From: Chryseobacterium viscerum
GTDB lineage: Bacteria; Bacteroidota; Bacteroidia; Flavobacteriales; Weeksellaceae
Reading direction: 5' to 3'
Length of the DNA: 64,000 bases
Assembly (NCBI RefSeq): GCF_002899945.2
Contig: NZ_PPEG02000002.1
Coordinates: 434,001 to 498,000, forward strand
Shown: piece after piece, positions 8,930 through 17,898 of the stretch
How the letters are laid out: every line of letters starts with the position of its first letter
How positions within the stretch are numbered: position 1 is the stretch's first letter
The notes under the pieces: generated by a model
Told to the model about the DNA's origin: nothing
The model's input: the letters and a program-made list of their open reading frames with translations, nothing else
Databases searched by the model: none
Made by a program: the position numbers and the translations under genes

Positions 8930-9625
8930 TTATGCGGTATAACTAGCAAAAGCATCTTCCAGGCTTTCAAACTTACCTTTAAACTCATTAATAGGGCAGT
9001 CCTGAAGAATATTCCCTTTATGGATAAGGATCACTCTTGAACAAAGCGCTTCTACTTCCTGCATGATGTGAGTAGATAATAAAACAGTTTTTTGCTGACC
9101 AATTTCTTTTACGACATTACGGATTTCAATGATCTGATTAGGATCCAGACCGTTCGTAGGTTCATCCAGAATCAGTAAATCCGGCTGATGAATAATCGCC
9201 TGTGCAAGTCCTACACGTTGTTTGTACCCTTTAGATAATTGCCCGATCTTCTTAGATTTTTCAGGAGTAATTCCTACCAGTTCTATTACCTCATCTACTC
9301 TGGATGCAGAGATTTTGTGAATATTGGCGACGAACTGAAGGTATTCTTTCACATACATTTCCAGATAAAGAGGATTGTTTTCAGGAAGGAAGCCTATTTT
9401 CTTTTTGCTTTCAATCTCGTGATCAGAGATATTCAAACCGTTGAAAATGATCTCTCCCTGGTCAATTTTCAGTGCTCCGACAATAGATTTCATCAAGGTA
9501 GATTTTCCGGCACCGTTGGGGCCAAGAAGTCCGATGATTTCATTTTGATCAATAGAAATGTTGATATTGTCAAGGGCAGTCTGCTCCCCAAATTTTTTGG
9601 TTAAATTGATTATCTGAAGCGGCAT
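8930..9625 (-). CDS. ABC transporter ATP-binding protein
   Basis: 231 residues, a single nucleotide-binding domain. Walker A is GPNGAGKST near residue 35, followed by Q-loop GFLPENNPLY. The signature is LSKGYKQRVGLAQ (LSxGxxQR), Walker B is LLILDEPTNGLDP, and the switch His is in LLSTHIMQEV. It belongs to the drug/lipid exporter or gliding (GldA-like) class of ATPases that pair with a separate permease. No permease gene is adjacent. It is shorter than classical GldA, so I leave the symbol blank. Expected at the inner face of the inner membrane. Confidence 0.9.
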   Translation of the reverse strand: MPLQIINLTKKFGEQTALDNINISIDQNEIIGLLGPNGAGKSTLMKSIVGALKIDQGEIIFNGLNISDHEIESKKKIGFLPENNPLYLEMYVKEYLQFVANIHKISASRVDEVIELVGITPEKSKKIGQLSKGYKQRVGLAQAIIHQPDLLILDEPTNGLDPNQIIEIRNVVKEIGQQKTVLLSTHIMQEVEALCSRVILIHKGNILQDCPINEFKGKFESLEDAFASYTA

Positions 9626-9654
9626 AAGTTATAATGTCTTTCTGCAAAAATAAA

Positions 9655-9684
9655 ATAAAAAAACTCATCCGATGGAATGAGTTT
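9655..9684 (-). terminator. Terminator for the 9706-10266 gene
   Basis: On the minus strand AAACTCAT/ATGAGTTT closes an 8-base loop and is followed by a long T tract. Confidence 0.75.
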
Positions 9685-9705
9685 CGCAATATTTATAAAA
9701 TATAC

Positions 9706-10266
9706 TTATTTTCTTGATTTTTTCTTGGCTCCCCCTGTTGTGGGAGTAGCGTTAGAAGCAGTATTAGAAGCTCCTTTATTCGCCGTTGGGCTTACGGCTG
9801 AAGGCTTTTCATACATCGCATACTTTCCATTGGTTCTTCCAAAAATTTTCTCCACTTGTTTTTGGTTCAAAAACTGTGATTTCCCTATATATTTTCGGTT
9901 TTTGTTGATGACCTGGATAAACTGTACGGTCTGCTGTCCATAATTCTTTTCATAATGAAGCTCGATGATATCATTGGGAAGTTCCAATACAATATTCTCA
10001 TCCGGAGTAGAGATAAAACCATCTATAATAAGTTTAAATAACCCCGTGACATCCCCATTGAGATTCTGGAATGAAAAAGATCGGATCGTATTCAGGTTGC
10101 TGGTATTCAGATCCTGGTAGTTGACTGTAAATTTATCTTCCTTTTTATAGAGACCAACGGAATTATCTTTACCAATTTCCACCAAACTTTCATTTTTCAA
10201 CACTTTTATCTGTGAGAAAACCGAAATACCGAACATACATGTAATAAGTAGAATTATTTTTCTCAT
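9706..10266 (-). CDS. Secreted hypothetical protein with basic Ser/Thr/Ala tail
   Basis: 186 residues. The signal peptide is MRKIILLITCMFGISVFSQ. The mature part alternates short strands and polar stretches (NENIVLELPNDIIELHYEK-like). The C-terminal 35 residues are low complexity (Ala/Ser/Thr/Asn) and end in KKKSRK. No enzymatic motif is visible and no family is recognised. It has its own terminator. Likely periplasmic; function unknown. Confidence 0.68.
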   Translation of the reverse strand: MRKIILLITCMFGISVFSQIKVLKNESLVEIGKDNSVGLYKKEDKFTVNYQDLNTSNLNTIRSFSFQNLNGDVTGLFKLIIDGFISTPDENIVLELPNDIIELHYEKNYGQQTVQFIQVINKNRKYIGKSQFLNQKQVEKIFGRTNGKYAMYEKPSAVSPTANKGASNTASNATPTTGGAKKKSRK

Positions 10267-10571
10267 GAAATGAATTTTAATATTTTACAACTTGGTGCAC
10301 ATAAATTTACTAATAAAAAAGCGTAAAAAGCAATTTTATTCAATTGGAGCAAAAATAACTATTTTTTTTAATATCCATACAGGTTGCTGTAATAATGCTA
10401 TGCAAATCATTGTATGTGAATTTGGTTGTAATCTGTTTATTTACAGTGTTTTATATTGTAAGGGTGTTGCTGCTTTAACAAATGTTAAAATTATTGATTG
10501 GAGTGATTTTTTATCTTAATCTGCTGATATATAGTGAGTAATTTTTTAAATAGAAATAAAATTTAATTATT
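10267..10571. other. 305-bp intergenic region, nothing recognised
   Basis: AT-rich spacer between two minus-strand genes. The open frame 10292-10519 on the plus strand lacks protein-like composition and a credible start. No hairpin of note was found. Confidence 0.4.
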
Positions 10572-11054
10572 TTAATGTCCATAGCTGATCACTCTTGAGA
10601 TTTTCCATCCATCTGGGGTTTGTTTCCATATATGAACAAATTTGAATGTTCCACAATTGATCAGGGAACCATTTTCCAGACGGCAAAATTGATGTGTCCC
10701 GGTTTGTATGGCTCCATACTCTTTAATAGGATATACTTCCACTGATCCAGGAACTAAAACTCTTCGGGTATATGCATAGTTTTTAGCTACCCTGGTAAAA
10801 TTATCAATAGTTTCTTTATAGTTTGCAAGGCCGCCAACATCATGGAAGAACTCAAGATTTTCAGTGAAAAATGTTTTAAGGTTTTCAATATTTCCTGAGT
10901 TGGCAGCGCTAAAAAGAATGCTGTCCTTTTTCATAATGGTATTGTAGAGCTCCTGAGAGACTGGTGTATAAGATTTTGATTGTGCGAAAGTGTTAGTCCA
11001 TACTAAACAGCATAATAAGGTTGAAAATAAGGGAATAAAGAATCTGTTTTTCAT
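10572..11054 (-). CDS. Secreted NTF2-like (SnoaL/DUF4440-type) protein
   Basis: 160 residues. A signal peptide (MKNRFFIPLFSTLLCCLVWTNTFAQ) precedes an NTF2-like alpha+beta barrel. The helical part contains ANSGNIENLKTFFTENLEFF. The strands include FCRLENGSLINCGTFKFVHI, and the closing strand is WKISRVISYGH. Such small-pocket folds bind or isomerise small molecules, but catalytic residues are not conserved across the family. It lies near, but opposite in function to, the LytTR pair upstream. The fold call is fairly good and the role is unknown. Confidence 0.75.
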   Translation of the reverse strand: MKNRFFIPLFSTLLCCLVWTNTFAQSKSYTPVSQELYNTIMKKDSILFSAANSGNIENLKTFFTENLEFFHDVGGLANYKETIDNFTRVAKNYAYTRRVLVPGSVEVYPIKEYGAIQTGTHQFCRLENGSLINCGTFKFVHIWKQTPDGWKISRVISYGH

Positions 11055-11160
11055 ATTTCATGGTTTTATAATTCGGAACTTTTCAACAATTTGTTGTATT
11101 TGCTTTCAGTATATCCAAATGTAACCAATTAAATTTTAGAAGATTGTGAAAAATATTCTT

Positions 11161-11859
11161 TTAGGTATTGATAGAACGCTTAGAAATAATAGCGATAAAA
11201 GTATCAAATTCATTTTTATAACTTCTCCCCACAGGAATTTGATGACTTCCAAGCAGAACCTCATGATTACTGAATGCAGTAACGAATTGAGCGTTAATGA
11301 TAAAAGACCGGTGGATTCTTATGAAATCCTTGCCGGACAAGGTCGTTTCAAGATCTGTTATCTTAGTTTTTGAAATAAAACTTTCCTGGTTGGCCAGCAC
11401 CACTTTGATATCATTTCCCTGACTTTCAAAATAAAGAATTTCCGAAAGGGATATTTTCCGCTGCATTCCTGTTGTTTTGATAATGATAAAGTCTTCTTTC
11501 TGTTCAGCTGAGTTTCTCAGAATACGTTCTACCGCTTTGAAAAAACGTTCAAAAGTAATTGGTTTCAGAAGATAATCTACTGCTTCCAGTTCAAAACCCT
11601 CAATGGCAAAATCCCGATGGGCTGTGGTGAAGATGGTCTTGGGCTTTTGGGGCAGTGATTTTAAAAAATCTATTCCATTCAAATCAGGCATCTGAATATC
11701 CAGAAACATAAGATCTATCGTCTGATGTTGCAATATTTTATAAGCCTGCATTGCATTTTCAGCTTTTCCAATCAGTTTTAAATCGTCAATCTTTGAGATA
11801 TGGTTTTCAAGTAATGACGCTGCCAGCGGTTCGTCATCTACAATGATACAATTAATCAT
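11161..11859 (-). CDS. LytTR-family response regulator
   Basis: 232 residues. The receiver domain (1-~118) has the acidic pocket IIVDDEPLA, the phospho-acceptor Asp in LMFLDIQMPDLNG and the conserved Lys in YLLKPI. The C-terminal LytTR DNA-binding domain covers ~135-230 (KISLSEILYFESQGNDIKVV, then FIRIHRSFIIN). It overlaps the sensor kinase gene by 8 bases, so the two are translationally coupled. Targets are unknown; the divergent acyltransferase gene upstream is a candidate. Confidence 0.93.
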   Translation of the reverse strand: MINCIIVDDEPLAASLLENHISKIDDLKLIGKAENAMQAYKILQHQTIDLMFLDIQMPDLNGIDFLKSLPQKPKTIFTTAHRDFAIEGFELEAVDYLLKPITFERFFKAVERILRNSAEQKEDFIIIKTTGMQRKISLSEILYFESQGNDIKVVLANQESFISKTKITDLETTLSGKDFIRIHRSFIINAQFVTAFSNHEVLLGSHQIPVGRSYKNEFDTFIAIISKRSINT

Positions 11860-12919
11860 AATGTGGAGGAGTGGTTATTTCAACTTTAAAAATATTGTTT
11901 TCCTGTGAGATTTGGAAAGTAAAATTTCCCTGATAGTGATATTCCAGTTGTCTTTTTATATTTTGCAGTCCAATTCCTCTTTCATGTTCGGGCTGATGAC
12001 CGGGGAATGTATTTTCAATTTTAAAAACAGAATATTGGGTATGGGTTTCCAATTCAATCTTTATTGCTGTGGTTCCTGAACTTTTCCCTGCCCCATGTTT
12101 AAAAGCATTTTCTACCAAAGTAAGATACAACAGTGGTGGAATAGTATTCTGTGAGTTGAGAACAATATGCTTATCTATTTTTAATCTTTCATCATGGTAG
12201 CGAAGACTTTCCAGCGCAATATAATGATCAATAATCGCCAGCTCATCGGAAACAGGCACCCATTTTTTCTGCCCTTTGTACAAAATATAATCCAGAATAT
12301 CTGAAAGCTGGCTGATAGATTGTGAAGTCTTGTCAGAATGGCTCATTGACAGAGAATAAATATTATTCAAAGTGTTAAAGAGAAAATGGGGATTGAGCTG
12401 AGATTTGAGAGATTGTAATTCCAGTTCTGTTTTTTCTTTTTGCAATTTGATAGTATGTTCCTTTTCATCCTTATACCGTATGAAAAACATGATGGAAATA
12501 AAAATAAATGCGCCACTGATAATCGTGAATGTATAGTGCATTAAAAGATAGGGGATATCAGTAAAAATATCGAATATGCTGTCTTTGACTTCATTGGTGA
12601 AGAGTGGTTCTGCAATATAAACAAGAAAAAACCTATTGATGACAGAGATAAGGTAAAGACTGATAATAAGATACAGCGAAAATTCTATATACCTTTTCCT
12701 GTCAAAAAAATGCCGGATCAGGATAAAATAGATGAAATTGGCTCCTATAATCTGAAAAATCCAGTGGCAAAAGTTGTAAATCAACACTTCTTTAAAAATT
12801 CCACCATCATATTCTCCATACATTTTTGCGGTTCCGAATAAAAATAAAGCCGTCCAGAAGAATAACTGGAAATAAACGTTTGGTCTGAGCTGGATTTCTG
12901 ACGGAGTTTTCATCATCAT
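11852..12919 (-). CDS. LytS/YehU-type sensor histidine kinase
   Basis: About 355 residues. The start is taken at the first of three ATG codons; the TTG before them is less likely. Four hydrophobic segments fill residues ~15-165. A short coiled linker leads to the His_kinase domain with LKSQLNPHFLFNTLNNIYSL (phospho-acceptor His). The ATPase part has LVENAFKHGAG (N box) and ERGIGLQNIKRQLEY (G box). No periplasmic sensor domain is evident, so it probably senses membrane state or a small ligand. It is coupled to the LytTR regulator. Confidence 0.92.
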   Translation of the reverse strand: MMMKTPSEIQLRPNVYFQLFFWTALFLFGTAKMYGEYDGGIFKEVLIYNFCHWIFQIIGANFIYFILIRHFFDRKRYIEFSLYLIISLYLISVINRFFLVYIAEPLFTNEVKDSIFDIFTDIPYLLMHYTFTIISGAFIFISIMFFIRYKDEKEHTIKLQKEKTELELQSLKSQLNPHFLFNTLNNIYSLSMSHSDKTSQSISQLSDILDYILYKGQKKWVPVSDELAIIDHYIALESLRYHDERLKIDKHIVLNSQNTIPPLLYLTLVENAFKHGAGKSSGTTAIKIELETHTQYSVFKIENTFPGHQPEHERGIGLQNIKRQLEYHYQGNFTFQISQENNIFKVEITTPPHYD

Positions 12920-13098
12920 CAAAAATATAAAATCTTAAGTGACATTATGGAAAAGTGATGTTAAATGCTTGAAATTAATGGCAGACAGCATTATTCATGA
13001 TACAGATGGCAAATTTTGCTATTGATGTTAGATATCGTGTCGTCTAAACTCTTCATCAGAAAGTATACTGGAAATTGTCAACATTTGCATAAAAAATA

Positions 13099-14220
13099 AT
13101 GACAGAACGTTCTGAAAGACTTTACGGATTGGATCATCTGAGAGCTGCTGCTATTGTACTTGTATTGATGTACCATTACCGCGCATTTAAACATCCTGAC
13201 TGGATCGACAGTATCGGGGGATTTGGCTGGACGGGAGTGGATCTCTTCTTTGTTTTAAGTGGTTTTCTGATTTCAGGGCAGCTGTTTAAAGAGATAGAAA
13301 ACAAGGGTGGAATCAGTTTGAAAGAATTCTATATAAAACGGTTTTTCAGGATCATACCTCCTTATTTTTTTACCGTATTTCTCTATTTTACGCTTCCTTT
13401 TTTCAGGGAACGGGAATCTTTATCCCCTTTATGGAAGTTTTTGACTTTCACACAAAATTACGGGCTGGATGTCATCAACCGGGGTACATTTTCCCATGCA
13501 TGGTCATTGTGTATCGAAGAACAGTTTTATCTTATCCTTCCTTTGGTGCTTGTAACAGTACTGCCAACCAGATTATTTAAATATCTGGGATTGGTGATCA
13601 TAGCGGTTATCGGATTTTCTTTAATGGCCAGATTGATGGCATGGAATGAATTGATCACAGAAGCAGATACCGCCTCCTCAGATTTCTGGAAATTATGGTA
13701 CATGAAAATATATTATCCCACACATACAAGGCTGGACGGACTTGGGATAGGAGTTTTGATCGGCTATCTTATGCAGTATTCATCAGTATTTAAAAAAATG
13801 GTTGAAGCGAATGGAAATAAACTTTTCTTTCTTGGAATCATGCTGTTGGGAATCTCATTTTGGGTATGCAATGAACAGGCTTCCAAAACAGCTTCTGTAT
13901 TGGGATTTACAATGGTGGCGGTAAGCTATGGAATAATCCTTATGGCAGCAATTTCAAAATCATCCTTCCTATACAGATCGAGGTCATCTATTACCGCTCA
14001 GCTGGCAGCTTTATCCTATGCTGTTTACCTTTCACATAAAGGGATTATTCATATGGTACAGGAATCTCTCCATTATTTTAAACTTGAAACGTCAGATAAC
14101 ATAAGCCTTCTTCTGTGTCTTTTCGCTTGTATTCTGGGGGGCTTATTCTACAGATTTGTAATAGAAAAACCCTTCTCTATAATTAAAACAAAAGTTTTGA
14201 AAAGGTATTATTCTTGCTAA
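13099..14220 (+). CDS. Acyltransferase 3 family membrane protein
   Basis: 373 residues with ~10 membrane segments. The family hallmarks are YGLDHLRAAAIVLVLMYHY (catalytic His region), GVDLFFVLSGFLISGQL, FYIKRFFRIIPPYF and WSLCIEEQFYLILP. Members O-acetylate or succinylate peptidoglycan, O-antigen or other surface glycans at the inner membrane; no partner SGNH domain is fused. It is divergent from the LytTR operon. The stop codon and last residues lie inside the first copy of the dispersed repeat at 14213, so repeat insertion may have replaced the native C-terminus. Confidence 0.9.
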   Translation: MTERSERLYGLDHLRAAAIVLVLMYHYRAFKHPDWIDSIGGFGWTGVDLFFVLSGFLISGQLFKEIENKGGISLKEFYIKRFFRIIPPYFFTVFLYFTLPFFRERESLSPLWKFLTFTQNYGLDVINRGTFSHAWSLCIEEQFYLILPLVLVTVLPTRLFKYLGLVIIAVIGFSLMARLMAWNELITEADTASSDFWKLWYMKIYYPTHTRLDGLGIGVLIGYLMQYSSVFKKMVEANGNKLFFLGIMLLGISFWVCNEQASKTASVLGFTMVAVSYGIILMAAISKSSFLYRSRSSITAQLAALSYAVYLSHKGIIHMVQESLHYFKLETSDNISLLLCLFACILGGLFYRFVIEKPFSIIKTKVLKRYYSC

Positions 14221-14392
14221 AAATCTTTGATTTTTTTGCGCCTTAAAAAATGTAAGATCAAAAAAAGACTTGCGCCTTTGCATTTTCCAATTAAACCTGT
14301 TACTCTTTATATTTTTTTTGAAAACGCAAAGGCGCAAAATAGTATAAAATATCTGTTGTAAGGCGCAAGGATTTTATCTGAGATAAAATTGA
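14213..14392 (+). repeat. Dispersed intergenic repeat, copy 1
   Basis: About 180 bases beginning CTTGCTAAAAATCTTTGATT and ending ATTTTATCTGAGATAAAATT. Internal inverted motifs CTTGCGCCTTTGC and GCAAAGGCGCAA can fold against each other. A close copy lies in inverted orientation at 16130-16311. The first 8 bases encode the end of the upstream acyltransferase. Confidence 0.85.
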
Positions 14393-14445
14393 TGGCAGTA
14401 TGTTTTAAGATCTCTGACAGATGCTTTATAGAATGATTTCTTGAT

Positions 14446-15483
14446 TTACTTAAAGGTAATCGCTTTCAGGACTACATTCTTGATTGATGCTTCCTTAAAG
14501 CTCCAATATTCACTTTTTTCAGGCATCTGGTTTTCGAGGATAATCAAAGTGGTATCTGTAGAAGGAAAGTAGGCATTAAGGCAGGTGAATCCGTCACCAA
14601 GACCCGTTACAGCAAAATAATCTAAGCCCGCTTCTTTGATAAATCTCACATTATATCCGAATCCCATACTTTCTTTTCCAAAGACATTGTGCTGAGAGGT
14701 TGTAGAAGGGGTCAGCATCTGTTTTTGAAACTCCGGAGAGAGAAGTTTTCCTTTGAATAGTGCCTGGTCCCACTTTGCGAGATCCTGTACCGTAGAGATG
14801 ACACCTGCAGCAGGAGCTAAATCATCATTCAGAAATGATTCTTTCACTTTTTCAAACTGATTGTTTTTGTTCATATAGCCGGGAACAAGAGCCTGCTTAT
14901 TCTTGGTATTGTAAACAAATGTTTGATCCATTTTTAGCTTTTTGAAAAGAGAGTTGGCCAATTCTGTGAAGGTTTTTCCGGTCGTGTTTTTAAGAATTTC
15001 TCCCAACAGCCTATAAGAAAGATTACCATATTTGAATTGGGAACCGGTTTTGAAAGCGGTAGGTTTATTTATATCTGTAATACCGTGAGTATGATTCAGA
15101 AGGTGATGTATTGTAACCGTATCTGCCCAGGTCTGTGTAAGTGAGGGCAGGTATTTTTTTATAGGAATATGAAGGTTGAGTTTTCCCTGTTCAGCAGCCT
15201 GTAAAATCAGCACCGCGGTGATCTGCTTTGAATTTGACATGATTTCAAACTGGTCATCTGTTTTTAAAGAAACCTTCTTTTCAAAATCTCTGTAGCCATT
15301 AGATTTCAGATATTGTATTTTCCCTTTCTGGGCAACCAAAACAACCCCGTTGAATGGTAAAGGATTGGAAGCTGTTATAATGCTGTCGATTTTATGAGTA
15401 TAAGTGTTTTTTTTCTGCGCTGCTGCAGTAATAGATAACAAGGTAGAAAATACACCTGTGAAAAGTAATTTTGTTTTGGTCAT
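14446..15483 (-). CDS. Secreted serine hydrolase, beta-lactamase/PBP-like family
   Basis: 345 residues. The signal peptide is MTKTKLLFTGVFSTLLSITAAAQ. Class C beta-lactamase fold motifs are the nucleophile SxxK in MSNSKQIT near residue 83 and the YxN triad member in FKYGNLSYRLLGE near residue 151. The C-terminal G-rich strand is VTGLGDGFT, in the position of KTG. Members include esterases, D-aminopeptidases and PBP-like enzymes, and beta-lactam hydrolysis cannot be inferred. The gene sits between two inverted copies of the dispersed repeat with a divergent lipoprotein gene. Confidence 0.87.
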   Translation of the reverse strand: MTKTKLLFTGVFSTLLSITAAAQKKNTYTHKIDSIITASNPLPFNGVVLVAQKGKIQYLKSNGYRDFEKKVSLKTDDQFEIMSNSKQITAVLILQAAEQGKLNLHIPIKKYLPSLTQTWADTVTIHHLLNHTHGITDINKPTAFKTGSQFKYGNLSYRLLGEILKNTTGKTFTELANSLFKKLKMDQTFVYNTKNKQALVPGYMNKNNQFEKVKESFLNDDLAPAAGVISTVQDLAKWDQALFKGKLLSPEFQKQMLTPSTTSQHNVFGKESMGFGYNVRFIKEAGLDYFAVTGLGDGFTCLNAYFPSTDTTLIILENQMPEKSEYWSFKEASIKNVVLKAITFK

Positions 15484-15583
15484 TGTTTATTTTTTATTGC
15501 TTGAAAACTGGGATGTGGGAATGAAAAAGATTCCAAATATATGTATTTCCTTTTATTCTAAATATTTTAATAAATTAGTTTCC

Positions 15584-16096
15584 ATGAAAATTAAAATTAT
15601 TAGCCTTTCTATACTTCTTGTCTCCATTATTTCCTGTAAAAAAGATAAAGAATATCCGAAATATGTTGAGCTGCAATCTGGGAACGGAGAATATTCTCTT
15701 TATATCAAAAATGGAACTTTTGAATTTTTAAAAACGGAGCATGTAAGTTATGACCAGATTATGACAGCTCCTTTTTCAGACGGAAAATATGAGGTTTCAG
15801 GGGATGAACTGATTTTAAAAAGCGGCAAAGGAAATCAATATATATTCAAAATTGGCAATGAATCTGAACTGATTCCCGAAAAAATGGATTCGTTGAAAGA
15901 CCTGAAAGGATTGTTTCCAGTACAGATTCTTCACAATAATAAAATGCCGAAAGAAATGGGGCGCCTGGATTCTTTAGGAAGAAAAAATGCTTTGTGGCTT
16001 TATTTTAATGAAAAAGGGAAGGTAATCAACCAGCGGCTGTATAAAAACGGTGAGCTGGTAAAAGACAATTACAAATCTGATATTGTTATAAAATAA
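15584..16096 (+). CDS. Small lipoprotein, hypothetical
   Basis: 170 residues. The ATG at 15584 is chosen because it gives MKIKIISLSILLVSIISC, a lipoprotein signal with the acylated Cys at residue 18; an upstream in-frame extension overlaps the divergent hydrolase gene. The mature part contains beta strands (GEYSLYIKNGTFEFL, GKYEVSGDELILKSG) and ends with the MORN-like stretch ALWLYFNEKGKVINQRLYKN. Likely attached to a membrane in the periplasm. No function can be assigned. Confidence 0.75.
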   Translation: MKIKIISLSILLVSIISCKKDKEYPKYVELQSGNGEYSLYIKNGTFEFLKTEHVSYDQIMTAPFSDGKYEVSGDELILKSGKGNQYIFKIGNESELIPEKMDSLKDLKGLFPVQILHNNKMPKEMGRLDSLGRKNALWLYFNEKGKVINQRLYKNGELVKDNYKSDIVIK

Positions 16097-16129
16097 ATAA
16101 TTTGCAAGAGACTTGGAAATAAGCAGTAT

Positions 16130-16311
16130 TCAATTTTATCGCAGATAAAATCTTTGCGCCTTGCAGCAGGCTTTTAATAGCATTTTGCGCCTTTGCGATT
16201 TTCCAAAAAAACATAAAGAGTAACAGGTTATATTGGAAATCGCAAAGGCGCAAGTTTTTTTAATTCTATGTATAATTTTAAGGCGCGAAAAAATCAAAGA
16301 TTTTTAGCAAG
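16130..16311 (-). repeat. Dispersed intergenic repeat, copy 2 (inverted)
   Basis: The reverse complement aligns almost end to end with 14213-14392, from CTTGCTAAAAATCTTTGATT to ATTTTATCTGCGATAAAATT. Both copies share CCTGTTACTCTTTAT in the middle and paired TGCGCC/GGCGCA blocks. Confidence 0.85.
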
Positions 16312-16350
16312 TGAAAGTCAAAAAAATATCAGCACCTTACCTTAATCAAT

Positions 16351-16383
16351 AAAAAAGGCACCATTTACAAGTAAATGGCGCCT
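16351..16383 (-). terminator. Terminator of the SusC/SusD operon
   Basis: On the minus strand AGGCGCCATTTAC pairs with GTAAATGGTGCCT (one G-T pair) around a 2-base loop, followed by a T run. It lies just downstream of the SusD stop. Confidence 0.85.
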
Positions 16384-16425
16384 CGTCACTGAATATATTT
16401 GAATGTAAAATTGTTTTTGGTTTAT

Positions 16426-17889
16426 CTACTCATTCTGCTTGATTTGTGGGTTATTATTAATCTCTTTATTTGGAATCTGGAATCGGAATTTATCTGGTGT
16501 CAGGTTAAACCTTCCAAAAGTGTGATTCGTTCGTGTGTATACTCTTTCTAAAGGAGTATTTAATCTTTTCATATCAAACCATGCATAGCCTTCACCCCAA
16601 AGTTCTATCCTTTTTTGCAGGACAATTTCATTGATCAGCTCATTGCCTGATTTTGTAGACAGCGTGTAGGCCTTATCTCTTTTCGATGTAATGTCGAATA
16701 ATACCTGTCTTGCTTCCGTTTCTCTTCCCTGTCTGGCAAGGGCTTCTGCTTGTATATAATACAATGAGGAAGCTCTGATGTAAATATAATCTCCTTCAAA
16801 AAGGGTAGGATCTTTGAACTTCCAGCTTACGTAAGGCGGATAATTTTTTGTTTTTCCGTTAAAAGTATAAGCGGCATTCTGACTGCCGTTGAATACTTTT
16901 TTACGGTAATCTGTTGCCGGGATCGCTTCATAAAGACGTTTGTCAATCAGCTTACGGATCTGTGCAGCACCGGCATATCCTTCGTTGGTATTATCAAACA
17001 TGGAGAAGAATGAAGCATAATAATTTCCGATACTCATCGTGGAAATTGTATTATGAAAACCCCATATAACCTCAGGATTATTGATGTTGGAAAATCCGGT
17101 AGAGGTATAATCGTCCTCCGTCATAAGGGCAACGCCCTGCTTACTTTCTTCAGCGTATTTAATTGCTTTTGCGTAATCTCCGGTTTGCAAAAATACCTCA
17201 GCTGCAATGGCTTTGGCGGTTCTTTGATCTATCTGGGCTCTGGATGGGCGCGCATATGTATCTAAAAGACCAATAGACTCTTCAATATCTTTTTTGATTT
17301 GTACATATACTTCAGAAACCGTTGATCTTGGTAAACCCTGGCTTGGATTGGCTGCTGTAAGAACCAATGGAAGTCCCGGTTCAGACTGATGACCATTATA
17401 ATCATTAGCATAGAAACGAACCAGATAAAAGTAGGAATAAGCCCTCAAAGCAAGCAGCTGTCCTGCGATTGCTCTGTTCTTTGCATTGGCATTTTTATTT
17501 AAATCATCAAGCAGCTTGTTGATCACAAATATTCTTGCATAAAAAGTAGTCCATACAATCTCAGAAGCGATATTGCTGGCATTGGTTGCCTCATAATTAT
17601 AAAACATTCCCAAATGCTGGTTGGTAGACTGGATGACATCATTGGACATCAGGTCAGCTCCTGCTTTGACCCCCATGATTCCGAAATCTGAATGAACGGT
17701 AGTACCACCGGCCCCATTACTGCGAAGGTCAAGATATACGCCGCCCAGAATTTTTTCCGGAGTAGAAGAGTCGTTATTCAGCTGTTCACCGGAAATATCA
17801 CCTTCCGGTAAGGTATTGAGATCATTGGCACAGCTGGCAGTAATAAAGCCTATGGCTGCCGCTGCTATAAAGTATTTTATTTTTTTCAT
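16426..17889 (-). CDS. SusD/RagB family nutrient-binding outer-membrane lipoprotein
   Basis: 487 residues. The lipoprotein signal ends in GFITASC (Cys ~20). N-terminal SusD helices include EIVWTTFYARIFVINKLLDD. Tetratricopeptide-like helices include QLLALRAYSYFYLVRFYAND and IAAEVFLQTGDYAKAIKYAE. The C-terminal SusD signature is ELWGEGYAWFDMKRLNTPL. SusD proteins cap the SusC pore and bind the glycan or peptide ligand on the cell surface. It lies 9 bases downstream of the SusC gene in one operon. No glycosidase or protease gene is linked, so the substrate is unknown. Confidence 0.95.
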   Translation of the reverse strand: MKKIKYFIAAAAIGFITASCANDLNTLPEGDISGEQLNNDSSTPEKILGGVYLDLRSNGAGGTTVHSDFGIMGVKAGADLMSNDVIQSTNQHLGMFYNYEATNASNIASEIVWTTFYARIFVINKLLDDLNKNANAKNRAIAGQLLALRAYSYFYLVRFYANDYNGHQSEPGLPLVLTAANPSQGLPRSTVSEVYVQIKKDIEESIGLLDTYARPSRAQIDQRTAKAIAAEVFLQTGDYAKAIKYAEESKQGVALMTEDDYTSTGFSNINNPEVIWGFHNTISTMSIGNYYASFFSMFDNTNEGYAGAAQIRKLIDKRLYEAIPATDYRKKVFNGSQNAAYTFNGKTKNYPPYVSWKFKDPTLFEGDYIYIRASSLYYIQAEALARQGRETEARQVLFDITSKRDKAYTLSTKSGNELINEIVLQKRIELWGEGYAWFDMKRLNTPLERVYTRTNHTFGRFNLTPDKFRFQIPNKEINNNPQIKQNE

Positions 17890-17898
17890 TGCATTCTT

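Noticed and set aside
8930..9625. Naming the ABC ATPase gldA
   Set aside because: Length and lack of a linked permease or gliding genes do not allow a firm assignment.
14446..15483. True beta-lactamase (resistance gene)
   Set aside because: The fold motifs are shared by esterases and peptidases; sequence alone does not support beta-lactam hydrolysis. The same applies to 37215-38687.
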